Shown in pieces: positions 1-8,178 of a stretch of DNA of 64,000 nt. The DNA is from CAYZMS01 sp964479625 (GTDB lineage Bacteria; Bacteroidota; Bacteroidia; Chitinophagales; Saprospiraceae): assembly GCA_964479625.1 (NCBI GenBank), contig CAYZMS010000018.1, positions 1 through 64,000 of the forward strand, written 5' to 3'. Each line of letters begins with the position of its first letter. Position 1 is the first letter of the stretch. The notes under the pieces are model-generated. The model made no database searches and had not been told where the DNA came from. It saw only the letters and a list, made by a program, of their open reading frames with translations. The translations under genes were made by a program, and so were the position numbers.

Positions 1-100
1 TTTTTCCAGTGGCACTTGTTTTTAATTTTTGTTCACTGGCTTAATTCTCCGTCATCATATATTTAAAAGCTCAACCCTTAGGTCCAATCCAAATAAATAA

Positions 101-787
101 TTGCAAAGTGTGGTAACAAGCGAGAAGATAAAAAAGAATAAAACTTTTTGGGAGCGGCTTCGCAACTCAGTGGCCACTACCATTCTAGGTGGACTGGTAG
201 TGATCTTACCGCTGGCATTGTTTATTTATATTCTCCGGGTAGGGTTTTTATTCATCTCCAATTTCTTAGCCTTTCTTCCCCTGCGGCAATTTTTAAACTT
301 GCCGGACCAAACCCGGGAATGGGTGATCGACTTGATCGCTTTTGGGATGATGTTAGGGATCTTTTTTTTCGTTGGTCTTTTTGTTCGAACGAGTTTCGGA
401 AGGCAGTTTTGGGTTATTCTGGAGAACCGCTTTTTTATTCCTCTCCCTTTCTACGGGGTAGTCCGGGATACTGTTCAGCAATTTTTCGGAAGAAAGGATA
501 GGACCCCTTTTTCGGAAGTAGTTATTGTGGATGTTTTCGGAAATGATACCCGGATGATCGGGTTCGTTTCTGATGAGCTGGTCGACGATAAGTATTCGAT
601 CTTCGTGCCAACCGGGCCAAACCCCACTAATGGTTTTATATTTATCGTAGCCAAGCATCAATTGGAATGGTTGGATATCCGCCCCGATGAAGCTATGCGG
701 ACCATCATTGGCGTCGGAACAGGTGCCAGCCTGCTTTTTGACCCCGCCCTCAGAGAGCTGAAGGAGCAAGAAGGGGAAGAAGTTTAA
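101..787 (+). CDS. DUF502 family integral membrane protein
   Basis: 228 residues, resembling the DUF502 family of membrane proteins of unknown function. Two strongly hydrophobic stretches lie near residues 25-55 (with a GGLVVILPLALF core) and 78-98, followed by a soluble region with the family-typical features FVPTGPNPTNGF (about 170-181) and a Gly-rich GVGTGASL near the C-terminus. The first available start is TTG at 101; an in-frame GTG at 110 is an alternative, and there is no in-frame ATG before the first membrane helix. The C-terminus is acidic (EQEGEEV). The MarR gene starts 28 bp downstream, so the two may be co-transcribed. Family membership is fairly sure; the function is not known. 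Confidence 0.8.
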   Translation: MQSVVTSEKIKKNKTFWERLRNSVATTILGGLVVILPLALFIYILRVGFLFISNFLAFLPLRQFLNLPDQTREWVIDLIAFGMMLGIFFFVGLFVRTSFGRQFWVILENRFFIPLPFYGVVRDTVQQFFGRKDRTPFSEVVIVDVFGNDTRMIGFVSDELVDDKYSIFVPTGPNPTNGFIFIVAKHQLEWLDIRPDEAMRTIIGVGTGASLLFDPALRELKEQEGEEV

Positions 788-815
788 GAAGATTTAAGCT
801 TTTAAAGACCTGGAT

Positions 816-1298
816 ATGGAATATACGGATGTACTGGTTGGTATCCGAAGGATCATTCGAAATGTAAACCTGGAAAGTAAACGCATTGAAAAAGATTACG
901 GGATCAGCATCCCTCAACTGCTTTGCCTGAATTTTCTCCAAAAACAACCCGATCAGCAAGCATCGCAAAAGGAGATCAAGGACTGGCTCAGCCTTAATGC
1001 CAGTACGGTCACTGGTATTATCAATCGGCTGGAAAGAAAAGGCCTGATCGCAAAGTTGCCCCGTCAGGGAGATAAACGCGTCAGCAAGATCACGATCACC
1101 GAAAGAGGGGCTCTTCTGATCGCAGATACCCCTACCCCCATCCACGACCGCCTCAGTGCAAAATTGAAAAGACTTCAACCGGAGCATATCGTAGAACTGC
1201 AGCGGGCCTTCGAGCTCATTTCCAACTTCCTGGAAGGGGATATCGAAGATGCTTCCCCCATCATCACTGCTGAGATCGATCTACGGGATAAAAGCTAG
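816..1298 (+). CDS. MarR family transcriptional regulator
   Basis: 160 residues with a winged helix-turn-helix of MarR type. A long N-terminal helix (about 1-30) leads into the DNA-binding core: helix around LLCLNFLQKQ, recognition helix in LSLNASTVTGIINRLERKGL (about 62-81) and the wing at LPRQGDKRVSKITITERG (about 85-102), where the DKR motif is the usual wing signature. MarR proteins bind as dimers to palindromic operators and often respond to small ligands. The target here is unknown; the gene lies 28 bp after the DUF502 gene and 124 bp before an acetyltransferase, so either could be controlled by it. The ATG start fits the family length. Confidence 0.88.
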   Translation: MEYTDVLVGIRRIIRNVNLESKRIEKDYGISIPQLLCLNFLQKQPDQQASQKEIKDWLSLNASTVTGIINRLERKGLIAKLPRQGDKRVSKITITERGALLIADTPTPIHDRLSAKLKRLQPEHIVELQRAFELISNFLEGDIEDASPIITAEIDLRDKS

Positions 1299-1392
1299 TA
1301 AGCCAGCCTATTATCTACTGCCTGCCAGAGTGGGATTGAAACAATTATCCCCTTAAAGGGTTTTGTTAAAAAATGGTTTCTATAGAAAGTAT

Positions 1393-1400
1393 TACTTTTG
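1393..1400 (+). promoter_or_regulatory. Possible Bacteroidota -7 box
   Basis: TACTTTTG matches the TAnnTTTG -7 consensus of Bacteroidota and sits 22 bp before the acetyltransferase ATG. A TTTG is present upstream (1362-1365), but its spacing (about 27 bp) is longer than usual, so this is only a suggestion. Confidence 0.3.
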
Positions 1401-1422
1401 TTGAAACACATCAATTTACCTT

Positions 1423-1860
1423 ATGACCTTTAACATTTTAAAGCCGGAAGACAAAGATGCTGCCAGTGACCAGGAAGCCGTGGTCGATTTTCTCTTCAAA
1501 CACCTTGAACAATACGGAGATCCCAGGGAAGATATCCGAAAAGCGGTGGATTATGCATTGCAAATTAGCTCTTCGCCCGGGGGATGCGTGGTAGCAGGCT
1601 TTGACGAAGGGCGTATGGTGGGAGCCGTGGTCATGAATAAAACAGGTATGAAAGGCTACATTCCAGAAAACATCCTGGTTTATATTGCTGTGGACGGTTC
1701 GCGACGCGGAAAAGGATATGGTCGCCGCCTGATGCAAAAAGCGATAGAATCAGTAGATGGGGCCATTGCCCTGCACGTGGAACCGGATAATCCTGCTAAA
1801 TTTTTGTACGAGAAACTGGGGTTCACCAATAAGTACCTGGAAATGCGACTTACCCGCTAA
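1423..1860 (+). CDS. GNAT family N-acetyltransferase
   Basis: 145 residues, GNAT fold. The acetyl-CoA-binding motif A is clear at about 91-103 (SRRGKGYGRRLMQ), and the C-terminal beta-bulge/Tyr region is FLYEKLGFTNKY (about 127-138), which supplies the usual general-acid tyrosine. The substrate cannot be read from the sequence. It is the first gene of a tight run with a sodium symporter (10 bp downstream), an M20 amidohydrolase and two racemase-family enzymes, so a small amino-acid-like substrate is plausible (inference). Confidence 0.85.
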   Translation: MTFNILKPEDKDAASDQEAVVDFLFKHLEQYGDPREDIRKAVDYALQISSSPGGCVVAGFDEGRMVGAVVMNKTGMKGYIPENILVYIAVDGSRRGKGYGRRLMQKAIESVDGAIALHVEPDNPAKFLYEKLGFTNKYLEMRLTR

Positions 1861-1869
1861 ACAAATAAT

Positions 1870-3324
1870 ATGCATTGGATCGATATAGTGGTGTTTATCG
1901 TCTATTTTCTGGGGATGCTGGGGGTAGGCCTTTACTTCTTTCAAAGGAACAAGAATAATGAGGATTATTATGTAGGTGGGCGTAATATGGGCAGTTGGCA
2001 TATCGGGCTTTCTGTAGTTGCCACAGATGTGGGTGGGGGCTTTTCTATTGGATTGGGAGGCTTGGGTTTTCTCATGGGCCTTTCCGGGTCCTGGATGCTA
2101 TTTACCGGCCTGATCGGTGCCTGGCTTTCCGCGGTTGTCCTTGTGCCCAAGGTAAGTAAATTATCCCAAAAGATCGGTTTGCTGACTTTCCCTCAAATGT
2201 TCGAACATTTCTACAATGCCCGGGTGGCTTTGCTGGCTGGTATAATTTCCGCCATTGGGTATATTGGGTTTACCAGTTCACAGATCCTGGCAGGCGCCAA
2301 ACTGGCGGCCGCTACCTTTCCCAATATCCTGGATATGAAGACAGCCCTGATGGTCATGGGGATCATTGCGGTAGTTTATACGGTAGCTGGTGGTCTGAAG
2401 GCCGTTATTTATACCGATACCGTACAGTGGATACTTTTGTTGAGCGGACTAGTATTTATTGGCATACCCCTGGGGTATCTGGCAGTCGGCGGATGGGAAG
2501 GAATTCAATCTGTAGTGCGACCCAGGTTTCTGAGGTTGAGTAATGTAACGGCTGTACAACTGATCAACTGGGGAGTTACCATTATCCCTATTTGGTTTGT
2601 GGGCATGACGCTCTATCAGCGTATCTATGCCTGCCGGGACGAAAAAACGGCCAAAAAAGCATGGTTTATCGCCGGCTTGTTCGAGTATCCCGTTATGGCT
2701 TTCATGGGCGTATTGCTGGGCCTGTTTGCAAGGGTGGGCGCCGACCAGGGAATGTTCGCAGAACTTGGCCTAACCAGTATCGAAGAGATGGACCCGGAGA
2801 TGGGGCTACCCCTTTTGCTGCGCAACGTGCTTCCCATCGGCCTTACCGGATTGATGCTGTCGGCTTATTTTTCAGCGATAATGTCCACGGCGGATAGTTG
2901 CCTGATGGCGGCTTCCGGTAATGTAGTTACCGATATAATTGGTGGTCTTGGGAACGGGAAGGTCAGCTCGAAAAGTGAACTAAAATTGGCTCAAATCGCT
3001 ACCTTTATTATAGGAGGCCTGGCGTTGATGCTCTCCCTGAGCATGCAAAATGTGCTCGAACTAATGCTGTTGTCCTATGCTTTTATGGTATCCGGTTTGC
3101 TGGTGCCGGTGATAGGAGCCCTTTTTTTAAAGAACAGTTCTCCTGTTGCGGCATTTTGGGCGATGCTGGTTGGAGGTAGTACGACCTTATCCCTGGAGAT
3201 CATGAATGTTAGCTTACCCTTTGGCCTGGACCCTAATATTGCGGGATTGAGTGCCTCCGCTCTGGTATTTATTCTCCTCCAATGGATGGCGCCCCGCACT
3301 GCGTCTTCTCCGCTAGGAGCCTGA
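1870..3324 (+). CDS. Sodium:solute symporter (SSS family)
   Basis: 484 residues, almost wholly hydrophobic, with about 12-13 predicted membrane helices, the usual size of the sodium:solute symporter family. Family features include the N-terminal IVVFIVYFLGMLGVGLYF helix, the motif NNEDYYVGGRNMG (about 29-41) and the downstream glycine-rich helix-breaking region VGGGFSIGLGGLGF. It probably couples sodium entry to uptake of an amino acid, peptide derivative or other organic solute. It lies 10 bp after the acetyltransferase and 54 bp before the M20 amidohydrolase, suggesting import of a conjugated amino acid that the hydrolase then cleaves (inference). Confidence 0.88.
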   Translation: MHWIDIVVFIVYFLGMLGVGLYFFQRNKNNEDYYVGGRNMGSWHIGLSVVATDVGGGFSIGLGGLGFLMGLSGSWMLFTGLIGAWLSAVVLVPKVSKLSQKIGLLTFPQMFEHFYNARVALLAGIISAIGYIGFTSSQILAGAKLAAATFPNILDMKTALMVMGIIAVVYTVAGGLKAVIYTDTVQWILLLSGLVFIGIPLGYLAVGGWEGIQSVVRPRFLRLSNVTAVQLINWGVTIIPIWFVGMTLYQRIYACRDEKTAKKAWFIAGLFEYPVMAFMGVLLGLFARVGADQGMFAELGLTSIEEMDPEMGLPLLLRNVLPIGLTGLMLSAYFSAIMSTADSCLMAASGNVVTDIIGGLGNGKVSSKSELKLAQIATFIIGGLALMLSLSMQNVLELMLLSYAFMVSGLLVPVIGALFLKNSSPVAAFWAMLVGGSTTLSLEIMNVSLPFGLDPNIAGLSASALVFILLQWMAPRTASSPLGA

Positions 3325-3378
3325 TCTTTAGAAGTGGGATAGGGAATACCCGAGGGTAGCCTTATTCAAAAAATAATT

Positions 3379-4545
3379 ATGATCCGAACAAGTGTTTTAT
3401 CTGAACTGCAAATACAACAACTCGAGTTATTTCGAAAAAAGATCCATCAATACCCGGAACTAAGCGGAAAGGAAAAGGAAACAGCAGCCCGGGTGGTAGA
3501 CCGTCTAAAGACACTTGATCCCGAGCGCATTATTGAACAGGTTGGAGGGCATGGGGTCATTGCCTGTTTCAAAGGTAAAGAACCGGGGCCGACAGTACTG
3601 TTAAGGGCTGAGCTGGATGCTTTGCCCATTGAAGAGGAAAATAATTTTTCCCACCGCTCCAAAAAGGAAGGGGTTTCTCATAAATGCGGGCATGACGGCC
3701 ACATGACCTGCCTGCTTGGGGTGGGTGAGTGGCTGGCCGATAACCCCTTGCCCCGCGGTCGGGTATTGCTGCTTTTTCAACCCTCAGAGGAAGATGGTAG
3801 CGGAGCTGGCAAGGTATTGGAGGATCTCAAATTCAAGGCCTTGAATATTGATTTTGCCTATTCCTGGCACAATATACCTGGTTATCCCCTGGGGACCATC
3901 GTTCTTCGAAAAGGGGCGTTTACTCCGGCGGTCAACAGCCTTATCGTTCGATTGGCCGGAAAAACGGCTCATGCAGCCGAACCGGAAAAAGGGCATAACC
4001 CGGCATATGCCATAGCTGAGATCATCCGGTCTGCCAACCAAATGCAACAAATGGATAATGAGCGGGAAGACTTCGTGTTGATTACGCCCATTTATTCCCG
4101 TTTTGGTGGAAAGGCATACGGTACCGCTGCCGGGGCAGGTGAAGTACATTTCACCCTCCGTGCCTGGGAAAACCACATTATGGAAGAGGTGACCAACCGT
4201 CTGCTTAAGGTCATGGAAGAGGTTGCCGACCGCGATCAATTGAAGCTTACTTTCGACTGGACCGACACCTTTTATGGGAATACCAATAATCCCGAGGCGA
4301 TTGATATGCTGGAAGAGGTAGCCCGGGAAGCACATTTGAACATCCAGCACCGGGATCTTCCCATGCGCTGGGGAGAGGATTTTGGATCCATTTCCAGTAT
4401 TTATCAGGGAGCCATGTTCGGAATTGGTAGCGGGACCAACCAACCCGCGCTGCATCGCCCTGAGTTTGATTTTCCGGATGAACTGATCCCAATTGCTGTG
4501 CAGATGATGGCTGGCATTATCCATAAACGAATCCTTAACCGCTGA
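3379..4545 (+). CDS. M20 family amidohydrolase (carboxypeptidase Ss1 / aminoacylase-like)
   Basis: 388 residues, the normal length of M20 amidohydrolases that remove acyl groups from N-acyl amino acids or hydrolyse related amides. Metal-binding features are intact: the HKCGHDGHM motif (about 101-109) carries Cys, His and Asp/His ligands, FQPSEEDGSGAG (about 133-144) carries the catalytic Glu pair, SWHNIPGYPLG supplies another His, and H-A-A-E-P (about 198-202) belongs to the dimerisation/catalytic region. Its stop codon overlaps the start of the next racemase-like gene by one base (TGATG), implying translational coupling. Exact substrate unknown. Confidence 0.87.
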   Translation: MIRTSVLSELQIQQLELFRKKIHQYPELSGKEKETAARVVDRLKTLDPERIIEQVGGHGVIACFKGKEPGPTVLLRAELDALPIEEENNFSHRSKKEGVSHKCGHDGHMTCLLGVGEWLADNPLPRGRVLLLFQPSEEDGSGAGKVLEDLKFKALNIDFAYSWHNIPGYPLGTIVLRKGAFTPAVNSLIVRLAGKTAHAAEPEKGHNPAYAIAEIIRSANQMQQMDNEREDFVLITPIYSRFGGKAYGTAAGAGEVHFTLRAWENHIMEEVTNRLLKVMEEVADRDQLKLTFDWTDTFYGNTNNPEAIDMLEEVAREAHLNIQHRDLPMRWGEDFGSISSIYQGAMFGIGSGTNQPALHRPEFDFPDELIPIAVQMMAGIIHKRILNR

Positions 4546-5702
4546 TGAGAGAGCCCCATTCTCAGATCGAACTAAGTGAAAGCGCCTTATGTAATAACCT
4601 CGGTTTTCTCAGAGAAATACTTAAGGAAAGTGCAGCTCGCTTAACAGCCGTGGTGAAAGGCAATGCCTATGGCCATGGGATCGAAACGTATATTCCCCTG
4701 GCACAGCGATGTGGGCTTTCCCATTTTGCCACCTTTAGCGGGGACGAGGCCTGGCGGGTATTCAAAATAACAGGTGGACAGGTAGACCTGATGATCATGG
4801 GGATGATGGATGACGAGGAGGTGGAATGGGCCGTGGAAAACGAGGTCAGTTTTTTTGTTTTTGATCAACAGCGCCTGGATCTCGCCCTGAAGACTGCCCG
4901 CCTGTGCGGGAAAAAAGCCCGCCTGCATATTGAACTGGAGACGGGTATGAATCGCAGCGGAATAGATGAGGAAGACTTGTTCACTGCTGCAAAAACCCTG
5001 AAAGAACATCCGGAGCATTTGCGTTTTGAGGGGCTTTGCACCCATTTTGCAGGGGCTGAAAATATTAGTAACTACTATCGGGTCAAGCAACAGCGCATCG
5101 CCTATCGCAGGCTTAAACGCTGGTTCTTACAACAGGGCCTCGTTCCGGAAATCGAACATATCGCTTGCTCAGCAGCAGTCGTGCGATATCCGGAAACACA
5201 TTTGGATCTCGTCCGGGTCGGTATCCTGCAATATGGGTTTTGGCCGAGCCAGGAAGTGTTGATCGAACACTTACGAGCCAAGGAGGTCAAGAAAAACCCC
5301 CTGCAACCCATCCTCACCTGGAAAAGCCGGGTAATGGATGTGAAAAGGGTGGCGGAAGGCGATTATGTGGGGTATGGTACCAGCTTTTTGGCGAATAAGC
5401 CCATGAAAATTTGTACGGTCCCGGTAGGATATTGCCACGGGTTTAGCCGCTCCCTTAGCAATACCGGGCGGGTTTTGATCCGTGGACAACGGGTAGCTGT
5501 TATAGGTATGGTGAATATGAATGTCATCACAGTGGATATTACGGATCTGGATAATGTGGAAAAAGGGGATGAGGTCATCCTCATTGGTCGACAGGGGGGA
5601 AATGAGATCACCGTTTCCTCTTTTGGGGATTACAGTAGTCAGGTGAATTACGAATTGCTGACCCGCCTACCCGATAATATCCCCAGAAGGGTAAAGCCTT
5701 GA
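4545..5702 (+). CDS. Alanine-racemase-fold PLP enzyme with altered active site
   Basis: 385 residues with the two-domain alanine racemase architecture: a PLP-binding barrel (the lysine is K38 in VVKGNAYGHG), the METGMNR segment with the conserved Arg137, R224 in VRVGILQYG and a C-terminal beta domain with VPVGYCHGF. Compared with classical alanine racemase (recalled sequence: SYGATY and GRICMDQ), the catalytic tyrosine position reads Phe (VGYGTSF, F281) and the CMD segment reads NMN. The usual Tyr base for one face of the substrate therefore seems absent, so ordinary alanine racemase activity is doubtful. It is coupled to the preceding amidohydrolase by a one-base overlap. It could act on another amino acid or catalyse a one-base reaction. 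Confidence 0.8.
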   Translation: MREPHSQIELSESALCNNLGFLREILKESAARLTAVVKGNAYGHGIETYIPLAQRCGLSHFATFSGDEAWRVFKITGGQVDLMIMGMMDDEEVEWAVENEVSFFVFDQQRLDLALKTARLCGKKARLHIELETGMNRSGIDEEDLFTAAKTLKEHPEHLRFEGLCTHFAGAENISNYYRVKQQRIAYRRLKRWFLQQGLVPEIEHIACSAAVVRYPETHLDLVRVGILQYGFWPSQEVLIEHLRAKEVKKNPLQPILTWKSRVMDVKRVAEGDYVGYGTSFLANKPMKICTVPVGYCHGFSRSLSNTGRVLIRGQRVAVIGMVNMNVITVDITDLDNVEKGDEVILIGRQGGNEITVSSFGDYSSQVNYELLTRLPDNIPRRVKP

Positions 5703-5767
5703 AGGAGTGATCGAGGAGGGGATGGTATTTGAGTTTTGAATGATTCTTAGTCGAAAAAAAGAGAGCA

Positions 5768-6838
5768 ATGGCTTTTATCAAGCTTTTTAAAGAAAAACTA
5801 AAACACAATTACGACTTTCTGGATGCTCATTTTAAAGCACATGGAAAGGAATGGGCAGTGGTTACCAAGCTGATGTGCGGTAACGAATTGTTTTTGCGGG
5901 AGATCCTTTCCCTTGGGGTGAAAGAGGTTTGTGACAGTCGAATTTCCAACCTCCGGGTGGTCAAGGAAATTGACCCCAGGGTGCAAACGGTCTATATTAA
6001 ACCACCGGCCACCCGATTCATTCCGGATGTGGTGCGTTATGCAGATGTCTCCTTTAATTCCGAAAGTGAGATCATTCGAATGCTGTCGGAGGAGGCCCAA
6101 CGGCAGGGAAAGGTCCACAAAGTGGTGATCATGATTGAGTTGGGAGATTTGCGGGAAGGAATTATGGGAGATCACCTCATTGATTTTTATTCCAGTATCT
6201 TCGAACTGCCCAATATTGAAATTGTAGCGATAGGGTCCAACCTGAATTGCCTGCATGGTGTAATGCCCTCCCAGGATAAGCTCATCCAGTTGAGTTTGTA
6301 CAAGCAACTGATTGAGGTTAAATTCAACATCGAAATACCATATGTTACCGGAGGAACGAGTGTCGTACTACCTCTGATTGGCTGGGGGCAGGTACCTGCT
6401 GCCGTAAACCATTTCAGGATTGGGGAAACGCTCTACTTTGGAAACAACCTCTTCTCAGAGAGCCCTATTGAAGGCATGGAGCCAAATGTCCTAAAGCTCT
6501 ATGCCGAGATTATTGAGGTAACCGAAAAACCGAAAACCCCGATTGGAGAACTGGGGGTTAACCCTTCTGGAGAAGTTTTTGACCTGAAGGAGGAAGACTA
6601 TGGAAAAACCTCCTACCGGGCCATTCTGGATATTGGTCTGCTCGATATCGGAGTGGATTATTTAAAAGCCGATGACGAAGGACTGGAGGTCGTAAATGCC
6701 AGTTCAGATATGTTAATTATTGATCTCGGGGAAAATGAGAAAGGCTACAAGATCGGTGATCTTATTCCGTTCCAACTCAAATATATGGGAGCTTTGCGCC
6801 TCCTGAATTCCGATTATATCGGCAAATTGGTGGAATAG
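5768..6838 (+). CDS. Alanine/ornithine racemase family PLP-dependent enzyme
   Basis: 356 residues, resembling the ornithine racemase branch of the alanine-racemase fold (fold type III PLP barrel). The PLP lysine is K34 in AVVTKLMCG. MIELGDLREGI (about 122-132) matches the family's signature strand, and the middle contains a Gly/Thr-rich phosphate-binding segment (VTGGTSVVLPL). It is a different family from the preceding enzyme, so the run contains two distinct racemase-type proteins. It starts 65 bp after the previous gene and is likely co-transcribed. Substrate not determinable: ornithine, alanine or a related cationic amino acid are options known for the family. Confidence 0.8.
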   Translation: MAFIKLFKEKLKHNYDFLDAHFKAHGKEWAVVTKLMCGNELFLREILSLGVKEVCDSRISNLRVVKEIDPRVQTVYIKPPATRFIPDVVRYADVSFNSESEIIRMLSEEAQRQGKVHKVVIMIELGDLREGIMGDHLIDFYSSIFELPNIEIVAIGSNLNCLHGVMPSQDKLIQLSLYKQLIEVKFNIEIPYVTGGTSVVLPLIGWGQVPAAVNHFRIGETLYFGNNLFSESPIEGMEPNVLKLYAEIIEVTEKPKTPIGELGVNPSGEVFDLKEEDYGKTSYRAILDIGLLDIGVDYLKADDEGLEVVNASSDMLIIDLGENEKGYKIGDLIPFQLKYMGALRLLNSDYIGKLVE

Positions 6839-6988
6839 CAAACCCTACTCATCCTTTTTAGCTGCTATATTGTTCTATTTAAAATTTGGATTTTACTATT
6901 TTTTTCTTATCTAAACGAATCCGGTAGAAATGGTTTTTCAAAAAATAGAAAGGCTTTTCGAATTCCGGGAGTTAACTGACTTTGAGGT

Positions 6989-7255
6989 ATGCAATTTTTT
7001 AAAAATCTGTTCAATTGGTCTAAACCTACTAATTCCCAATCTGATAATAAAACTAGCGATATCCCCCGAAAGGGACGCATCAAGTTTTTTAATCGAAAAA
7101 GAGGCTACGGATTTATTGAAACTGCGGACAAGCAAGACATTTTTGTGCATGTCTCCAATCTGGAAGATCGCGTAAATCGGGGGGATCGTGTTCAATTCGA
7201 GCTCACCCAGGGGAAAAAAGGTGTGGAAGCGCGCGAGGTGCGTCGCACTTCTTGA
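6989..7255 (+). CDS. Cold-shock domain protein
   Basis: 88 residues: a ~27-residue polar N-terminal extension followed by one cold-shock domain (about 28-88). The RNA-binding motifs are present: RNP1 as RGYGFIE and RNP2 as DIFVHVS. Such OB-fold proteins bind single-stranded RNA or DNA and melt RNA structure. The N-terminal extension (MQFFKNLFNW...) is unusual compared with the ~66-residue CspA type but is common in Bacteroidota. An upstream AT-rich leader of about 150 bp could be a regulated 5'UTR, though no defined thermosensor is seen. Confidence 0.9.
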   Translation: MQFFKNLFNWSKPTNSQSDNKTSDIPRKGRIKFFNRKRGYGFIETADKQDIFVHVSNLEDRVNRGDRVQFELTQGKKGVEAREVRRTS

Positions 7256-7385
7256 TTCCACAGGGCATTTAGGTTTTTTGGAATTCGTCCTGCTGTTTTC
7301 CACTCAGGCAACTAGCATTTTCTGGCCATCCTGATTACCCCAAGGGTTTGTCCTTTTTGTTTATTCATAAAACTCCATATAAGGT

Positions 7386-7592
7386 ATGCGTTCAAAAAAG
7401 AACTTTGCAATGGGTAAGGGGAAGTATTACTTCACCATTCGATCCACCCCCAACAACATCACCATTTACCGGAAAACAAAGAAAGCTGCCCTGGATGCCT
7501 TTAACCGGTACAAAGCATTAGGTAAAGATTGTGAGTGGCTGGGACAGTGGGACGGTAAAAAATTTGTAGAGGCAAGTTTACCCAATGCATAA
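7386..7592 (+). CDS. Small conserved-looking protein, unknown function
   Basis: 68 residues from ATG 7386, or 60 from the internal ATG at 7410 (MGKGKYYFTI), which looks like the more natural start. The sequence is basic and Tyr/Lys-rich with an alternating beta pattern (KYYFTIRSTPNNITIYRKT), an alpha helix (KAALDAFNRYKALGKD) and a final beta pair (WLGQWDGKKFVEA), suggesting a compact alpha/beta fold. It is followed by a strong rho-independent terminator, which supports a real transcribed gene. No function is recognised. Confidence 0.6.
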   Translation: MRSKKNFAMGKGKYYFTIRSTPNNITIYRKTKKAALDAFNRYKALGKDCEWLGQWDGKKFVEASLPNA

Positions 7593-7599
7593 ATCAAGG

Positions 7600-7633
7600 A
7601 AATGGGTGCAAATTATGGATTGCACCCATTTTT
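7600..7633 (+). terminator. Rho-independent terminator
   Basis: A near-perfect stem, AAATGGGTGCAA pairing with TTGCACCCATTT across a short loop, followed by a T run, immediately downstream of the small gene ending at 7592. Confidence 0.85.
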
Positions 7634-7945
7634 AGTTACCTTGTTTTTTCTTAAACTTTTTTGGCTGATTTTCAGTTTTATTTAAACAACTTGTATTTCA
7701 AGTGCCTGTCATTACTGCCGTTGATCATTAAATTTCGCTAACCCACAGGTAGTTCCCACCAACCAAATCTGGGGAAGGTTCTTCAACACAGGTTATTTGT
7801 ATCAGGTGATTGGAATAGGCATATTGCCCTGCTTAGGGTTTGGTGCCACAACTAAAATCGTTATTTCAAAGGCTGTGTATTAAGGCAGGCTGGGTTTTGC
7901 CTGTCGAAAAGCAGTTTCACATAAGTTTTTAAAAAGCGCTGCATT
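7634..7945. other. Intergenic region, no gene recognised
   Basis: About 310 bp of AT-rich sequence between the terminator and the next small gene. A short inverted repeat (GGCAG...CTGCC-like, about 7882-7904) lies in what would be the leader of the 57-residue gene at 7946. An open frame on the plus strand ends near 7882 but has no start codon and no recognisable homology, so I do not call it. Confidence 0.5.
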
Positions 7946-8119
7946 ATGGTTAATCGTTCCATCAAAGTAAAAATCATTAAAGAAACCTCTTCAACTGTTA
8001 CCATCAAACTGATGTCCCTGAACAGGAAAATGCCCGTACCTCGCGCCGAGTTCGAAAAGCGTGTGGAAAGTGGTATGTATGAGGTGATCAATCAACCCAC
8101 TGAGGCTGAAAAGGAATAA
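7946..8119 (+). CDS. Small protein (57 residues), unknown function
   Basis: A short reading frame with ATG start and TAA stop. It reads as a regular beta-rich N-terminal half (VKIIKETSSTVTIKLM) followed by a helix with the pattern MPVPRAEFEKRVESGMY, which looks like genuine protein rather than random translation. It is flanked by a long leader and by a strong terminator at 8142-8178. No function is recognised; with the 60-68 residue protein upstream it forms a pair of tiny genes after the cold-shock gene. Confidence 0.6.
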   Translation: MVNRSIKVKIIKETSSTVTIKLMSLNRKMPVPRAEFEKRVESGMYEVINQPTEAEKE

Positions 8120-8141
8120 GTAGTTAAGTATTAACTAAAGC

Positions 8142-8178
8142 AAAAAGGCCCTTCCCGAACTAGGAAAAGGCCTTTTTT
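8142..8178. terminator. Bidirectional terminator
   Basis: AAAAAGGCC...GGCCTTTTTTT stem-loop between the convergent small plus-strand gene (ends 8119) and the minus-strand MFS gene (ends 8178). A/T tracts on both sides allow function in both directions. Confidence 0.85.

Noticed and set aside
7640..7885. Possible degraded gene after the small protein at 7592
   Set aside because: The translation (VVPTNQIWGRFFNTGY...) has no start codon and resembles nothing I know.
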